Below, one piece after another: positions 1 to 11,690 of a DNA stretch of 64,000 nt. The notes beneath the pieces were generated by a model. That model searched no databases. It saw only the letters and a program-made list of their open reading frames with translations, and was not told the DNA's origin. Location of the stretch: positions 30,001 through 94,000 of the forward strand of contig CAJHNH020000494.1 of assembly GCA_905116865.2 (NCBI GenBank), given 5' to 3'. Both the position numbers and the translations under genes were made by a program. The stretch's first letter is position 1. Every line of letters begins with the position of its first letter. The stretch is from Candidula unifasciata. Taxonomy: Eukaryota > Mollusca > Gastropoda > Stylommatophora > Geomitridae.

Positions 1-1
1 A

Positions 2-958
2 GCCAGGGTGTACTCTGGCAAAAACAGTAGCTGGCTGTGTCTGTCTCAGGTGGGGATTGTCAGTCAGATCAACGACAGCAACGGAGAGCTCTCAGTTTAT
101 GACAGTCGCAGGAAGGATAATGCCATCTTTCATTTAAAGTATTACCTCAGTACGTGGCATCACAGAGAGGACTGTAGACAAACAGAGTTTTTAGACTTCT
201 ATTTGAGGAAAGTTAAATCTAAAGCAAAGTTAGATTTTAAAAAGTTACGTATAAATTTCAGAGTGGTAGATATTGAAAGTACAAATAGGGTAGTGTATCT
301 GGATGGTACGTATTGCACCACAGCGTACAAATTGTTTAATAGTAAAATCAGCATATATAACCAGCCAGATGAAACAGAGGCTATAACATACGAGCATACG
401 TTATATTCTTTATGTGGAGTCCCGGTTGAGATTGTGGATACTCCTGAAACTCAACACAAAAGAATATGTTTCTATTACATGCCGTCTGATCAGGTCAACT
501 GCAGCAGCAACTGGAGCTTTTCTGTGTCAGTAGGTGGCTATACAACTTCACCAGCCAACATGATCTACACATTAAACTGTGCCCAGAACAGATCACGGGA
601 AACTCACGCATGGTGTGCTGATGTCGGTATCCGCAAGGTCACGGTCATCTTCCAGCGAAACAGTAATGTTCCAAAGTCGGTTGAGCAGCCACGCATGTTT
701 CGGTTTCTCGTTCTGGATCACAACGGAACTGCGGAAAGTTTGATGGCAGAGAAGACAACTGCGGTGAAAGAATTACTTATACCTCCTGAAGAAGAAGCAG
801 TTGTAAATAATAACAACATTATGATTATATGTATTTTGGTGAGCATTGCGGTTGTTGTCCTAGTCATTGTAGCGGTGGTTCTGTACAGCCGGCGGCGCTG
901 TTTGTCTCTGTTGCTGTATGGACCAGTTCACAACCCTGCAAATCCCACTGCCTGCTGA
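2..958 (+). CDS. Type I membrane protein, 3' end of gene (partial, family not recognised)
   Basis: The frame is open from base 2, so the start lies outside the window; GTG at 8 is not a credible start. It runs about 318 codons to TGA at 956-958. The first 265 or so residues look extracellular. They hold several N-glycosylation sequons (NSS near the start, NCS, NWS, NRS, NGT) and paired cysteines spaced as in beta-sandwich ectodomains, including CAQNRSRETHAWC. A hydrophobic helix follows (IMIICILVSIAVVVLVIVAV), then the stop-transfer run SRRRC and a tail of about 20 residues. This is the C-terminal architecture of a single-pass surface protein. I do not recognise the family, and an immunoglobulin-like ectodomain is only a guess. 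A splice acceptor (CAG at 4-6) may open this exon. The next 800 bases are minisatellite, so the 3' UTR is unclear. Confidence 0.7.
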   Translation, partial: ARVYSGKNSSWLCLSQVGIVSQINDSNGELSVYDSRRKDNAIFHLKYYLSTWHHREDCRQTEFLDFYLRKVKSKAKLDFKKLRINFRVVDIESTNRVVYLDGTYCTTAYKLFNSKISIYNQPDETEAITYEHTLYSLCGVPVEIVDTPETQHKRICFYYMPSDQVNCSSNWSFSVSVGGYTTSPANMIYTLNCAQNRSRETHAWCADVGIRKVTVIFQRNSNVPKSVEQPRMFRFLVLDHNGTAESLMAEKTTAVKELLIPPEEEAVVNNNNIMIICILVSIAVVVLVIVAVVLYSRRRCLSLLLYGPVHNPANPTAC

Positions 959-989
959 TGACTCTTGGTTTATGTGCCTGTCACTTTAT

Positions 990-1772
990 GTCTCCCAACA
1001 CCCATTTATAGGCCTCTCATGACTCATTTATGTCTTCTGTCACTCATAAATAGGCCTCCTGTGACTCATTTATGTCTTCTGTGACTCATTTATAGGCTTA
1101 TGACTCATTTATATCTTCTGTCACTCATTTATAGGCATCATTTGACTCATTCATGTCTTCTATCACTCATTTATACGCCCCCGTGACTCATTTATGTATT
1201 CTATCACTCATTTATAGGCATCCTGTGACACATTTATGTCTTCTGTCACTCATTTATAGGCCTATTATGACTTGTTTATGTCAACATCACCCATTTTTAG
1301 ACATCTCGTGACCCATTTATATCTCCTGTCACCCATTTATAGCCCTCTCATTACTAATTAATGTCTCCTGTCACTCATTTATAGGCTTCTCAATTAATTT
1401 ATCTCATCACCCATTTATAGCCCTCTCATTACTCATTTATGCTCCCTTGACTCATTTATGTCTCTCTTGACTCCTTTCTTATGTCACCAGACTATCTGCC
1501 CATGACTCAGTAATGACTCAGTTAAAAGAATTTGTGACTCATTTGTGTGTCTGCTGTCACTCATTTGTATCTTCCATAACCTATTTATATGCCTCTTGTG
1601 GCTTATTTCTGTCTCCCATCAACCCATTTATGTCTTATTCATTTATATGTCTCCTAATTTTAATTTATTTGTCCCTCAGCTGGTTTAATAGTCTCCCGTG
1701 ACTCATTTATAAGTCTCTCATGACTCATGTTTATGTCTCCAGTGACTCATTTATATGTCTCTCATAACCCTT
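990..1772. repeat. Degenerate minisatellite, about 37-40 bp unit
   Basis: Repeated GACTCATTTATGTCTTCTGT and CACTCATTTATAGGCCTC half-units alternate about 20 times with many point changes and small indels. The array lies directly behind the stop codon of the membrane-protein gene, so it may be transcribed in its 3' UTR. Confidence 0.85.
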
Positions 1773-1794
1773 TAGAAGGTTGAAGAAAACAAAC

Positions 1795-1880
1795 AAGGTA
1801 AAGGACCCTTTTGACATTAGTGGCATAGACTTATATTCTCTAGACCAATCGGGACTTGGTGATGTGATCAACAGCTCCAT
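1795..1880 (-). mobile_element. SINE family A, tail fragment
   Basis: The stretch with AAAGGACCCTTTTGACATTA and TAGACCAATC matches the tail of the fuller copy at 2216-2490. The tRNA-like head is absent, so this is a truncated copy. Confidence 0.6.
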
Positions 1881-2034
1881 CCATTTATATCACAGCCACA
1901 ATTCATTTATTGAAGACAAAGATGTATTTGCAGCCACCATTCACTTTTTTGCTACAACTGTTCACTTATGTAACCAACACCTTCAACTTATATGACAGAA
2001 TTTTGAATTGAGAATCAACATCACAGCAGTCGCG

Positions 2035-2095
2035 ACACCCCCATAAGCGCTTTGTCCCCATCTTCAGCAGCAAATAAAGAGAGTATGAATGACAC
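2035..2095 (-). mobile_element. Short LINE 3'-end remnant
   Basis: CATAAGCGCTTTGTCCCCAT followed by CTTCAGCAGCAAATAAAGAG matches the 24635-24680 stretch that ends the RNase H remnant there. It is probably the 3' terminus of the same LINE family. Confidence 0.4.
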
Positions 2096-2215
2096 TGTTC
2101 ATTGATATGACTGCTGGCAGAAATTTATTAGGCTGCTAGCAACTATTTTATGACTGTCAGATTGTGTTGACCTGTCTGTGTTCAGTGGCTGCCGTGTCCT
2201 TTTGAGTAAAGTAAA

Positions 2216-2490
2216 GTAAAGGACCCTTTTTACGCGTATAGGCGTATAGGACATATAGGGCTAGACCTGTATTTTATAGACCAATCAGCACAAGATGGGT
2301 GATGTGGTCAGCATCATGCTGGCCGCCTTTACTTAACAAAGGGACTGCAACCTGTACCCACTCAAGGCTGGGTCGACCTGGGAGTCAAGGTCATTTAAAA
2401 AAAAAAAAGGCTGGCTCCGCCAGGGAGCGAACCCGTGACCTTCTGATCAGCACGTGAGGGTCTAGCCACTAAGCCATAGTGACTCCTTAG
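2216..2490 (-). mobile_element. tRNA-derived SINE, family A
   Basis: Read on the - strand it begins with a Pol III promoter-like head: box A in TATGGCTTAGTGGCTAGACC and box B in CACGGGTTCGCTCCC. A short A/T-rich linker and a conserved body (GTCGACC, GACCAATCAGCACAAG-like on the + strand) follow, ending at AAAGGGTCC. Related copies lie at 31990-32255 (-), 59622-59850 (+) and, diverged, at 40978-41410 (+). Confidence 0.75.
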
Positions 2491-2863
2491 TGTTCTTTTA
2501 CAGACTTGTCATATGTTTGTTTGACCGCCATCTATTTATCTGCCTGCCATTGATTCATTTTTCTACACTAAGTGCATGTGGTTGTCATAATAATTATATG
2601 TATAAGGTATTTTTATTGCTTTCTTCAGGGTGCCACAAACCGAATTTAGCATTTATTCATCCGTGTGTGTGTTTGACCATTAGTCTGCCATTTCTGATTT
2701 CTGTCCTTCTCTTGTTTTAATCCTCCCACTTCTATCATTGACTGCCTCTTGCTCACTTGCTTGGAATTTTCAATCCAGCTTGTTATTTTAATGTGTCTGA
2801 AATGTTTCGCTGTCTCTTTAAAATTTTTTTACATGAGCCTGTTACTTTAGAACTTAATTTGAG

Positions 2864-3489
2864 ACTCTCCAGAACTTGATTTTACACTCCTAATCTCTCC
2901 AGAACTTGATTTGACACTCCTAATCTCTCCAGAACTTGATTTGACACTCCTAATCTCTTCAGAACTTGATTTGACACTCCTAATCTCCAGAACTTGATTT
3001 GACACTCCTAATCTCTCCAGAACTTGATTTGACACTCCTAATCTCTCCAGAACTTGATTTGACACTCCTAGTCTCTCCAGAACTTGATTTGATACTCCTA
3101 GTCTCTCAAGAACTTGATTTGACACTCCTTGTCTCTCCAGAACTTGATTTGACACTCCTAGTCTCTCCAGAACTTGATTTGACACTCCTAATCTCTCCAG
3201 AACTTGATTTGACACTCCTAATCTCTCCAGAACTTGATTTGACACTCCTAATCTCCAGAACTTGATTTGACACTCCTAATCTCTCCAAAACTTGATTTGA
3301 CACTCCTAGTCTCTCCAGCACTTGATTTGACACTCCTAGTCTCTCCAGAACTTGATTTGATACTCCTAGTCTCTCAAGAACTTGATTTGACACTCCTAAT
3401 CTCTCCAGAACTTGATTTGACACTCCTAGTCTCTCCAGAACTTTGATTTGACACTCCTGGTCTCTAAGAACCTAATTTGACACGCCTGC
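2864..3489. repeat. Minisatellite, 30-bp unit, about 20 copies
   Basis: The unit CTCTCCAGAACTTGATTTGA + CACTCCTAAT is highly homogeneous, with A/G alternation in CTAAT/CTAGT and a few deletions. The unit is a multiple of three without stops in some frames, which gives spurious repetitive ORFs on both strands. Confidence 0.95.
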
Positions 3490-4490
3490 AGCAAATGTGC
3501 TTGCAAAGGGCTGCATGTTTGACATGCCTACTGTAAAGGATGCACAACTAACTTGTTTTTAATTGATGATTTGTCATTCTTTCATGTTCACCAATGGTAA
3601 AATTACAGTATTTGAAATTCAGAACAATGTTTTCCTTGTTGTAAATTAAAAAAATGTGGACACAAACAGTTTATTGCATAATTTATTGCTTGGCATATTT
3701 CATTGGATGCTTTACTGCAGAGTTAAATCAACATACAGTTTAGTGCAAAAATCATTCCATTTTTGCTGAAGCATTAACCACATTGTAAAACACTGTACAT
3801 CTCTCCACCAGAATTTTAAGATCAGCCATATGATTACCATGGCAACTTCAAATTGATCACAAGATCTTTTTGTTTACACAACACAGGGTAGTTCAGTTTT
3901 ATTGATACTGCCTCAGCATCTTACGAGATGCAGCAAAATATTGCCAGCAGTAAATAATGCAATTGATTGTTTGTGTCTGCCTTAATTTGAAGTGTTGTTT
4001 TCCTCAGTATATGTGTTGTATCTGCATGGGTTACACTTGAGAGATCAGCTGACCTCGTGTACAGTTCTGTGTGCAATAAACACTGTTGTAGATAATCATT
4101 TTGATCCTGCCAGATCTGACAATTCCTTTTGTTATCTGTGAGCTGTTTGTAAACCAACATATTTGATTGATTGAATCATGCTTTTTAAACATGAACATGA
4201 TACGTATGCTACTGTTTAAATTTTTCAATCAGTGAACATAGTATTTGTGTTATTGTTTCATGCTTTTTAACAATAGACATTATATGTGTATTGTAGTTTC
4301 ATGCTTTTTATTATCAATGAATACAATGTGTGTATTATTGTTTTATGATTTTTAATGCCGAAAGAGAAAATGCCCCCATCCCTTGCCTGTGACATTATGT
4401 TAACAGGAAACTGCTCATAGATATTTATGCACACGCTCAGATCATTCCAGTTTTTGAAATGACAGAACTCTTACCAGTTTATGGTGTGTG
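3490..4490. other. A/T-rich sequence with no recognised gene
   Basis: No coding, splice or transposon signal convinces me here. TTTTTAA-rich segments recur at 4185-4355 (CATGCTTTTTAA, three loose copies of about 65 bp). Confidence 0.4.
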
Positions 4491-4525
4491 TGAGAGAGAG
4501 AGAGACAGAGACAGAGACATAGAGA
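4491..4525. repeat. GA microsatellite
   Basis: GAGAGAGAGAGACAGAGACA purine run immediately before the 23-bp array. Confidence 0.85.
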
Positions 4526-4533
4526 AACTTGAT

Positions 4534-5262
4534 TATTCCTACATGACAGCATCAGTGAGTCCTACATGTCAGTGCCAGTGAGTCCTACATGTCAGTGCCA
4601 GTGAGTCCTACATGTCAGCGTCAGTGAGTCCTACATGTCAGTGCCAGTGAGTCCTACATGTCAGTGCCAGTGAGTCCTACATGTCAGTGCCAGTGAGTCC
4701 TACATGTCAGCATCAGTGAGTCCTACATGTCAGCATCAGTGAGTCCTACATGTCAGCATCAGTGAGTCCTACATGTCAGCATCAGTGAGTCCTACATGTC
4801 AGCGCCAGTGAGTCCTACATGTCAGCATCAGTGAGTCCTACATGTCAGTATCAGTGAGTCCTACATGTCAGCATCAGTGAGTCCTACATGTCAGTGCCAG
4901 TGAGTCCTACATGTCAGCATCAGTGAGTCCTACATGTCAGTGCCAGTGAGTCCTACATGTCAGCATCACCGAGTCCTACATGACAGCATCAGTGAGTCCT
5001 ACATGACAGCATCAGTGAGTCCTACATGACAGCATCACCGAGTCCTACATGTCAGCGCCAGTGAGTCCTACATGTCAGCATCACCGAGTCCTACATGACA
5101 GCATCAGTGAGTCCTACATGACAGCATCACCGAGTCCTACATGACAGCATCAGTGAGTCCTACATGACAGCATCACCGAGTCCTACATGACAGCATCAGT
5201 GAGTCCTACATGACAGCATCAGTGAGTCCTAGTGTCAGCATCATTGAGTCCTACATGTCAGC
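4534..5262. repeat. Minisatellite, 23-bp unit, about 32 copies
   Basis: The unit is TCCTACATGTCAGTGCCAGT + GAG. Variants (TGTCAG/TGACAG, GCATCA/GTGCCA, GTGAG/CCGAG) are clustered: GTGCCA types sit at the left, and TGACAG with CCGAG types at the right. This shows local spread of variant repeats. Confidence 0.95.
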
Positions 5263-5264
5263 GA

Positions 5265-5975
5265 ACACATGTGCACTCCCACCTGATAATTCACTAGGCA
5301 CCTATCCTGTGTCTAGTTAGAGCATCTTAACAGCATCCTTACTTTTTTTCGGGTCAGGGGTTCGTCTTAAATGCGGAATGTGTTTAAAATGTTTATTTTT
5401 TTAGCTTTGGTCTAACCGAATTCTGGGTAGTTTTATCCATTGTCGTGGCGGGGGGAGGGGGGGATCTTAAATATAAAAAAAAATACAGTATATGTGTATG
5501 TATCTGAAATAGAAGAGGATGTCCCAGAGAAGTCATCTGAGGCATTGTGATGAGAGAACCAAAGGTGTCTCAGAGTAGACTGCATTCAAGATATTGATAT
5601 ATACTGCACATGATAGAGCTGAAAATGAAGGGTTCGACTCGGAGCCCGGTGTGATGTATAGTGACACAACAGGATAATCAGTGAATGAATGTCAGAGGAG
5701 AGTCAGCCGGCTGTGATATACAGCATGAAATCCCCTCATGTGACATTGTTTGTCAAAGATCTCCTGTGTTCAATACTGTATTCTTTGTTTTCCAAGCACA
5801 AATGTTATGTTTTCTTACCGTTTATTATTCTTGTTATGTTTAGCACACATTTCGATGCATTTAGCTTAATTTTATTTCATGTGAGGCAATTTAAAATATT
5901 CATTGTACTTTTTTAGTTCTAGTAAATGTTTGATCCTTTGATTTGCTTCCTCTTGCTGGGACCATGCTTGTTTTA
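5265..5975. other. Unassigned sequence
   Basis: A/T-rich with a G-rich run at 5450-5463. GGGTTCGACTC at 5634 resembles a box B but has no matching box A. I see no supported gene. Confidence 0.3.
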
Positions 5976-5976
5976 A

Positions 5977-6396
5977 GTGGACTTCAAGCTGCCTCCAGTG
6001 GTGATTAACCAGCCAGTCTGTCTGCCTGTTCGTTTCCTAACACCAGCATTTCCTGGAGAAAAGTTCACTGATCATGACATCCTAAGAAATGCATGCCACT
6101 CTGCACAAAGCATACCTGTCTTCATATTTCCCAGCCTTCTCTGTGAGTCCGTTACGAACATAACACAAGTGTACAGCCTGCTGTCTGGCCACTGTAAAGC
6201 TCCAGTGACCGCCTCCACCTCCATTCTTAAATCAAATGACATGGCATCATATGCCAGACTTTTTGGTGCTAAATGCCATCCATTTGCTTTTGCTGGGAAA
6301 CTGATAAGCACTTCTTATGCCTCCTACTACGGAGCCATCCATAGAGCCAACCGTATAGATAACCACACGATCCAGACCTCAATAGCGCCAAACTAA
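5977..6396 (+). other. Open frame of 139 codons, unassigned
   Basis: A non-repetitive frame is open on the + strand, starting at a GTG, with a shorter overlapping frame on the other strand. The predicted residues show no motif I recognise and no clear splice sites flank it. It could be decayed transposon sequence or a chance ORF. Confidence 0.2.
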
Positions 6397-6431
6397 CTTA
6401 GACTGCAGAAAATGAAGTGGCTATCCCTTGC

Positions 6432-6690
6432 TTGTCGGCGTCTGTGGCTTAGTCGTTGTGAACACGCTTCGCAATGCTGGGGTGCTGGGTTTGATCTCAG
6501 CTGCAGGCGATTTAGCAGCAGACTGTCTTGTGTTAGTTTCAACAGTTGTATTGAGAGTCGAACTGATAGAAAGCAGTAGCAAACTACTGAACGTAAACTT
6601 GCTTAGAAAAAAAAAAACCACAACGGCCAAAAAAAGGCTGCCGTTGGTTCTGCAACATCTTGTAAGGGATACACAACCAACTTAGATTAT
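6432..6690 (+). mobile_element. tRNA-derived SINE, family C
   Basis: Head with box A (GTCTGTGGCTTAGTCGTTGT) and box B (GCTGGGTTTGATCTCAGC). The body contains CAAACTACTGAACGTAAA, an A-run, and the tail GGTTCTGCAACATCTTGTAA then GGGATACACAAC. The same head, body and tail occur inverted at 51655-51900, with partial copies at 31885, 62955 and 63725. Confidence 0.75.
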
Positions 6691-6903
6691 CCCTTGCTTT
6701 CAGGACTTTGTGTCTGCAGACGTTTGCAATGTAACTGTAAACAATTCCTGGTTTATAGAGACTGTCATCTCCAAGTTTTATGCTATTGTCCCTCATTAGA
6801 CCCTTTTTGTTATATGCAGTAAGCTGCTTCTATGAGCGCTGACTCCTCTAAGAAATGAAATGTATAGGAAATGCTCTTAGCACACATTCAACGATGACAT
6901 AAC

Positions 6904-7466
6904 TGGGACAAGCCAACACCGACTTGGCCATACGAAACATCACTTTATTGACATCTTAGAACTTACATCATCGTCCAGTCGTTGTCCTACGAAACAGCTT
7001 TCACACAGTACATCACGCAGACTTCAACATGCCGGTTCCTCACGCAGTCACTGACCAGAGTTTGCAAAGATGTATCTGGTTCATCTACTTGATATTATAC
7101 AGACTGGCCTGGCTGGTCTTGGCTTCAAACGTCGTCTGGTTTTCCCTTTCACATCAAGCAATCTCACGTTGACATTCTTACAATCAATCTCCCGTCCTTT
7201 CGCTCCGACAGTTCAACACATACTAACTTGATCAGACTGGGGTCTGAATTTATACCATGGGTTAGTTTCACGTGGCAACACGTGGTGGTCCTTTACTTCC
7301 ACGTGGCGACCTGTGGTCGCATCATCGTGTTACACGTGATAACTCGTGGTCACCACCTATCTTGAAAACCTCTTTAATCCGAGTATCTGGAATATCTCGG
7401 TATTTTGGTTAACCTTGGGCTTTTCCCCCAACCTTCCTAATCTGGGTGAAAATATCCCCCATTACA
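6904..7466 (-). mobile_element. Candidate solo LTR of an LTR retrotransposon
   Basis: Read on the - strand the segment starts TGTAATGGGGGATATTTTCA and ends GGCTTGTCCCA, giving TG...CA termini. About 220 bp in it has a TATAAAT box. About 50 bp before the end it has an AATAAA signal (GATGTCAATAAAGTGATG). That order fits U3-R-U5. I see no clean target-site duplication and no second LTR or internal gene, so a non-LTR origin is possible. Confidence 0.45.
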
Positions 7467-7554
7467 TTATACTGTTTGCTGTGTCTTTAGTTATTTACAG
7501 ATCTTCTTTTTTTCTTTGCTTTCATTGGCTTTAAACTTGGCGGAAATTTCTGGT

Positions 7555-7800
7555 TGTTTGTCCACTTCTAGACTCTAGTCCTGTTCCAGAAACTGAGTGT
7601 CGCATGCACATCGGTTTCAAAGGTCTGACTCATGCATGCAGACTATTGGTTCCTTGTCTCTCAGGCAGTTGTACTCTGACTTTGAAGGAAGCTTCTATTC
7701 AGGCAATTCTTGCGACATGCCTTTGGGCAGGAGGTGGGTCTGTTCTTGTTTTCCCCCACTATGGGGGCCCCGGAACCCACAATGGGGTTATTTACAGATG
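7555..7800 (+). mobile_element. Dispersed repeat family D
   Basis: Shares a run of blocks with 21020-21285 (+), 22880-23155 (-) and 61985-62225 (-). The blocks are TCCACTTCTAGACTCTAGTC, GCATGCACATC, CAGACT..GGTTCC.TG.CTCTCA, GACATGC, GTGGGTCT, and a CCCCAC..TGGGG..CC.GGAACCCAC end. The family is about 240 bp with no coding potential, and is probably a non-autonomous element. Confidence 0.65.
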
Positions 7801-7997
7801 ATTGTCAGTGTTTATAATCTTCCACATGCATCATTTGTTTCATACTTTTTTTTATCTTTCATTGGGGGAAAAGGAAGTGGGGGATGGGGGTGATTGTAAA
7901 TTTGGAAATGTCTTGTTCTTTAACAGAAGCAGTCAAGAAATGTGATTTTACAAAAAGAATAATAAAAATATCAGAGAAGAAACAAATTTAGTTTAAA

Positions 7998-8299
7998 AGT
8001 CAACTTACGGTAAACTGCAGAAGGAGTTGAAAGACAACTTACGATAAACTGCAGAAGGAGTTGAAAGACAACTGACGATAAACTGCAGAAGGAGTTAAAA
8101 GACAACTTACGGTAAACTGCAGAAGGAGTTGAAAGACAACTGACGATAAACTGCAGAAGGAGTTGAAAGACAACTGACGATAAACTGCCGAAGGAGTTGA
8201 AAGACAACTTACGATAAACTGCAGAAGGAGTTGAAAGACAACTGACGATAAACTGCAGAAGGAGTTGAAAGACAACTGACGATAAACTGCAGAAGGAGA
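7998..8299. repeat. Minisatellite, 34-bp unit, about 9 copies
   Basis: Unit GATAAACTGCAGAAGGAGTT + GAAAGACAACTGAC, with ACTTAC/ACTGAC variants. Spurious ORFs occur on the - strand. Confidence 0.95.
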
Positions 8300-8644
8300 C
8301 AGTCACTATTTTGCTTCAGTATTAGAAGAAAGAAACTAGAACCTGTGACAGGTGTAAACATTTACGGTAAAAGGGAAAGTGGAAGATGATGATTCTCAAC
8401 GGCTTTTTAGAAAGGAAAAAGACAGCTCACAATTTTGCTTGGATGGGCCAGAGATTGTGAGGATGGAGAAACAGCTGGCCATATGTCTGTAGGCAAGACT
8501 TTTGATAATGATATACATTTTGTTTATGATATATAATTGTTAAACAAATTTATTGCTGCTTTGTTTGGCCAGGGCAGTGTTCCAGAGACCATGTGTTCCC
8601 ATTTTTGTTATTATACACTGATCACCCTTGTTGTTTTATTTTGT

Positions 8645-8740
8645 ATATGTAGACATAGATCTTGGGTATATGAACACATAGATCTTTGGTATATGTACAA
8701 TAGATCTTTAATATATGTAGACATAGATCTTGGGTATGCC
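8645..8740. repeat. Short tandem repeat, about 25-bp unit, 4 copies
   Basis: TAGACATAGATCTTGGGTAT recurs with length variation. Confidence 0.75.
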
Positions 8741-8799
8741 CGACTGAGTTGATGTTTGTGTTATTACATGTAACTGTGTTTCATGTAGGCTAGGCCACA

Positions 8800-9125
8800 G
8801 TAAAAAAGTGCCAGCTAGCTAATAAGACTGTGAGAGTGCCAACTAATAAGACTGTGAGAGTGCCAACTAATAAGACTGTGAGAGTGCCATCTAATAAGAC
8901 TGTGAGAGTGCCAACTAATAAGACTGTGAGAGTGCCAGCTAATAAGACTGTGAGAGTGCCAGCTAATAAGACTGTGAGAGTGCCAGCTAATAAGACTGAG
9001 AGTGTCAGCTAATAAGACTGTGAGAGTGCCAGCTAATAAGACTGTGAGAGTGCCAGCCAGCTAATAAGACTGTGAGAGTGCCAGCTAATGTGGACTTGTG
9101 AGAGTGCCAGCTTATGTGGACCTGT
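8800..9125. repeat. Minisatellite, 24-bp unit, about 13 copies
   Basis: Unit AAGACTGTGAGAGTGCCAGC + TAAT, nearly identical through 9000 and degenerate at the right end. Confidence 0.95.
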
Positions 9126-10440
9126 GACAGCAAGTGTGTTTGATGTGTCTACAGAACAAAACTAAGACATGACTTCAAACTGGTCCTCACAACCGCAGTG
9201 TGCACATATGACAATCACGGTGATACATTACATTCCTCTGGTTTCATTTGAGCAGTAATTTTCTACTGACTCCCCTTGTAGCTGTTGTTTCTGTACATTG
9301 TGCACTTTAGATTGTCAAATAAGCTGGTATATTTGTATGTACATTTTGTTCTTTCCTGTGCCCCCCTTTCCATGCTGTAGCTATTGATCTAACAGATGTG
9401 TAGGCTAGCAACTTAGCCAACTACTGCTAGTTCTCAGGGTAGACGTGGGTCACGATTTCTGGCCCAATATGGAGGATAGGCATGGCAGAATGTTTAGCTT
9501 TAAATGTATTTTTCCTTCTGACAACGCTTTGCTAGTACAGTTTCCACATATAGAAGGAAGTATACGGTTTTGCTGTCTAAGCTTGTGAGTTGTGTGCTTG
9601 GTGCAGCCCTGTGAGCTGTGTTTTTCATGTGGAGTGCTTTTTATTTGTAGATAGCAGTTGAGTCATGGTATTCAATATGGCCGGTAGGTTGGTTATAGTA
9701 TCTCCTGTCTTGACCTGGAAGACGACACAGGCGTGCTTTACCAATCTTAACTCCTCGGTCACGCAGTTGTGTTAGCATCAGAGATTCAGTATCACCCCCC
9801 TTCCCCCTACGGTGGTGACAATATTAGCTCTGTCCAGGCAGAGTGGTTGTACGTGAGTGAGCTTGTGGGTGCGTTGTCTCTCTTAGATACATTTTTAGAT
9901 ATATCTTAATATTATGCTAGTTATAAACACATTGTGTATGTGTGTGTATATGCATGCCTGCACTCACATGCCTGTTGTAAAAAATCTTGATTACCTTCCT
10001 GCTTTCCTCAACTATTTAATTGTCTCAGATCTTTAGACAACCATTTCCTGGAAGTTCTGGACCAATTTCTGTTATTTCATTTTTGATGTTGGAACAGTGG
10101 TTTTGTTTTACTTTATTGCTGATGTGAAATATTTAATTGCTTAATTATTTACCTACAGTGCAAAGTTTTGGGCAGAGGGAGAGAGAGAGAGAGAGAAAGA
10201 GGTAGGGAGAGAGAGGGTGAGAAAGAGGGAGGGAGAGAGAGGGAAGTGAGGAGGTGTTAGACCAACTTTCTTGATTTAATTTAGGATATTTTGTTATATT
10301 ATGTTATATTACTGATGTTATTGATTAATTGATATTAATTTACATACAGTGCAAATTATTGAGGTGAGGGAGAGGCACTTTGCGGTTTTATGCCTGTGTC
10401 TATAACAGTCACCATTATTTTATTTCCTACTTTTGCATTG
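9126..10440. other. Unassigned intergenic sequence
   Basis: Nothing coding is supported. It contains a TG-rich stretch near 9930 and a GA-rich tract at 10175-10255. Two similar segments (TTTATTGCTGATGTGAAATA region at 10110 and TACTGATGTTATTGATTAAT at 10310) both lead into 'acatacagtgcaaa', suggesting a degenerate duplication of about 200 bp. Confidence 0.35.
10175..10255. repeat. GA-rich tract
   Basis: Purine-only run of GAGAGA and GGGAGAGA units. Confidence 0.85.
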
Positions 10441-10851
10441 TAGGCAGAGGGGGAGTGGTCTTAGAGCTTGAAGATCTAGGACTAGTGCAGCAGTCGTCAT
10501 CCACATTGCCATGTTGGCCTTCTGATTGTTTGAACTTATGGAGCTCCAGGGGTTGGCCTGATTGTTTTAGACCTTTTGTTTTTAATGGTTGATCCTAATG
10601 TACATGTAGTGGAGTTCTTAGAATTGTCTCTGCACTAATGTTGTTTTTAGTGGGATATTTTACAAATTATTTTTATATCAAGCAAATTTGATTGTTGCAT
10701 ATACAGAAGGCATTCGATTGTTGCAAATACAGAAGTCTTTGCTTAATATTTATTAATAGGGTTCTTCTTGAAAGATTTATTTTTGCCATTTATATTCACA
10801 TACGTTGATTGTTTTGCTCATTGACATTTTTTCTTTGTTGATTTACCCTTG

Positions 10852-11062
10852 TGTCTGTGTTATGGTTTTCACCCCATCTGCCCTGTGTTATGGTTTTCAC
10901 CCCCTCTTCCCTGTGTTGTGGTTTTCACCCCCTCTTCCCTGTGTTATGGTTTTCACCCTCTCTGCCCTGTGTTATGGTTTTCACCCCCTCTTCCCTATGT
11001 TATGGTTTTCACCCCCTCTTTCCTGTGTTAAGGTCTTCACCCCCTCTTCCCTGGGTTGCAGA
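10852..11062. repeat. Minisatellite, 28-bp unit, about 7.5 copies
   Basis: Unit CCTGTGTTATGGTTTTCACC + CCCTCTTC. All three + frames stay open, which is a repeat by-product. Confidence 0.95.
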
Positions 11063-11459
11063 GGCATCTTACAGTCTGATGAAGTTCTTCTCTTGTACCC
11101 TGCTTTGGAGGGGTAACTTAGTCTTGTTGTTATTGTACTCTCAAGTGTAGAGAGCTCTCATCTTATTTCAGTCTTGAACCATTTTGATTTGCCAGGATGT
11201 GATTATTGAAATTTCCAAGGGAATCAAACCTCCCCCTCCCACGTCAGTAATCAGGTGTGTTGCTGTCACTGGACGCCAGTAACATTTACTGCCATGTTTA
11301 CTTGTGTGCACGTTGTTTCTGTTTTGTCATGGTCCATTCTGGTGCTCACCCAATGAATGTGTTTTGAATTAAGTGGCGTGGCATAATGCACATTTGATTT
11401 AATTCTATAAACTTGAATCTGCGAATTTAATTTATTGTGTTTTGTTGTCTTTTTATTTT

Positions 11460-11589
11460 CTGTGTGGGAGTTATGTGGGAAACTGTGACTGTGTGAACCC
11501 AGGGTGCGGGAGTTATGTGGGAAACTGTGACTGTGTGAACCCAGGGTGTGGGAGTTATGTGGGAAACTGTGACTGTGTGAACCCAGGCT
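11460..11589. repeat. Minisatellite, 42-bp unit, 3 copies
   Basis: Unit GTGTGGGAGTTATGTGGGAA + ACTGTGACTGTGTGAACCCA + GG. Confidence 0.9.
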
Positions 11590-11690
11590 GAAGCAGTGGC
11601 AGCTCCTCACACGAGCATATAGCATCCAAGTTAACAGGCTGAAGCAGTGGCAGCTCCTCACACGAGCATATAGCATCCAAGTTCAGATAG
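11587..11690. repeat. Direct duplication, about 50-bp unit, 2 copies
   Basis: AGGCTGAAGCAGTGGCAGCT followed by CCTCACACGAGCATATAGCA occurs twice in tandem, immediately after the 42-bp array. Confidence 0.9.

Noticed and set aside
5630..5665. Possible tRNA gene (GGGTTCGACTC box B)
   Set aside because: No box A at the right spacing and no cloverleaf pairing could be drawn.
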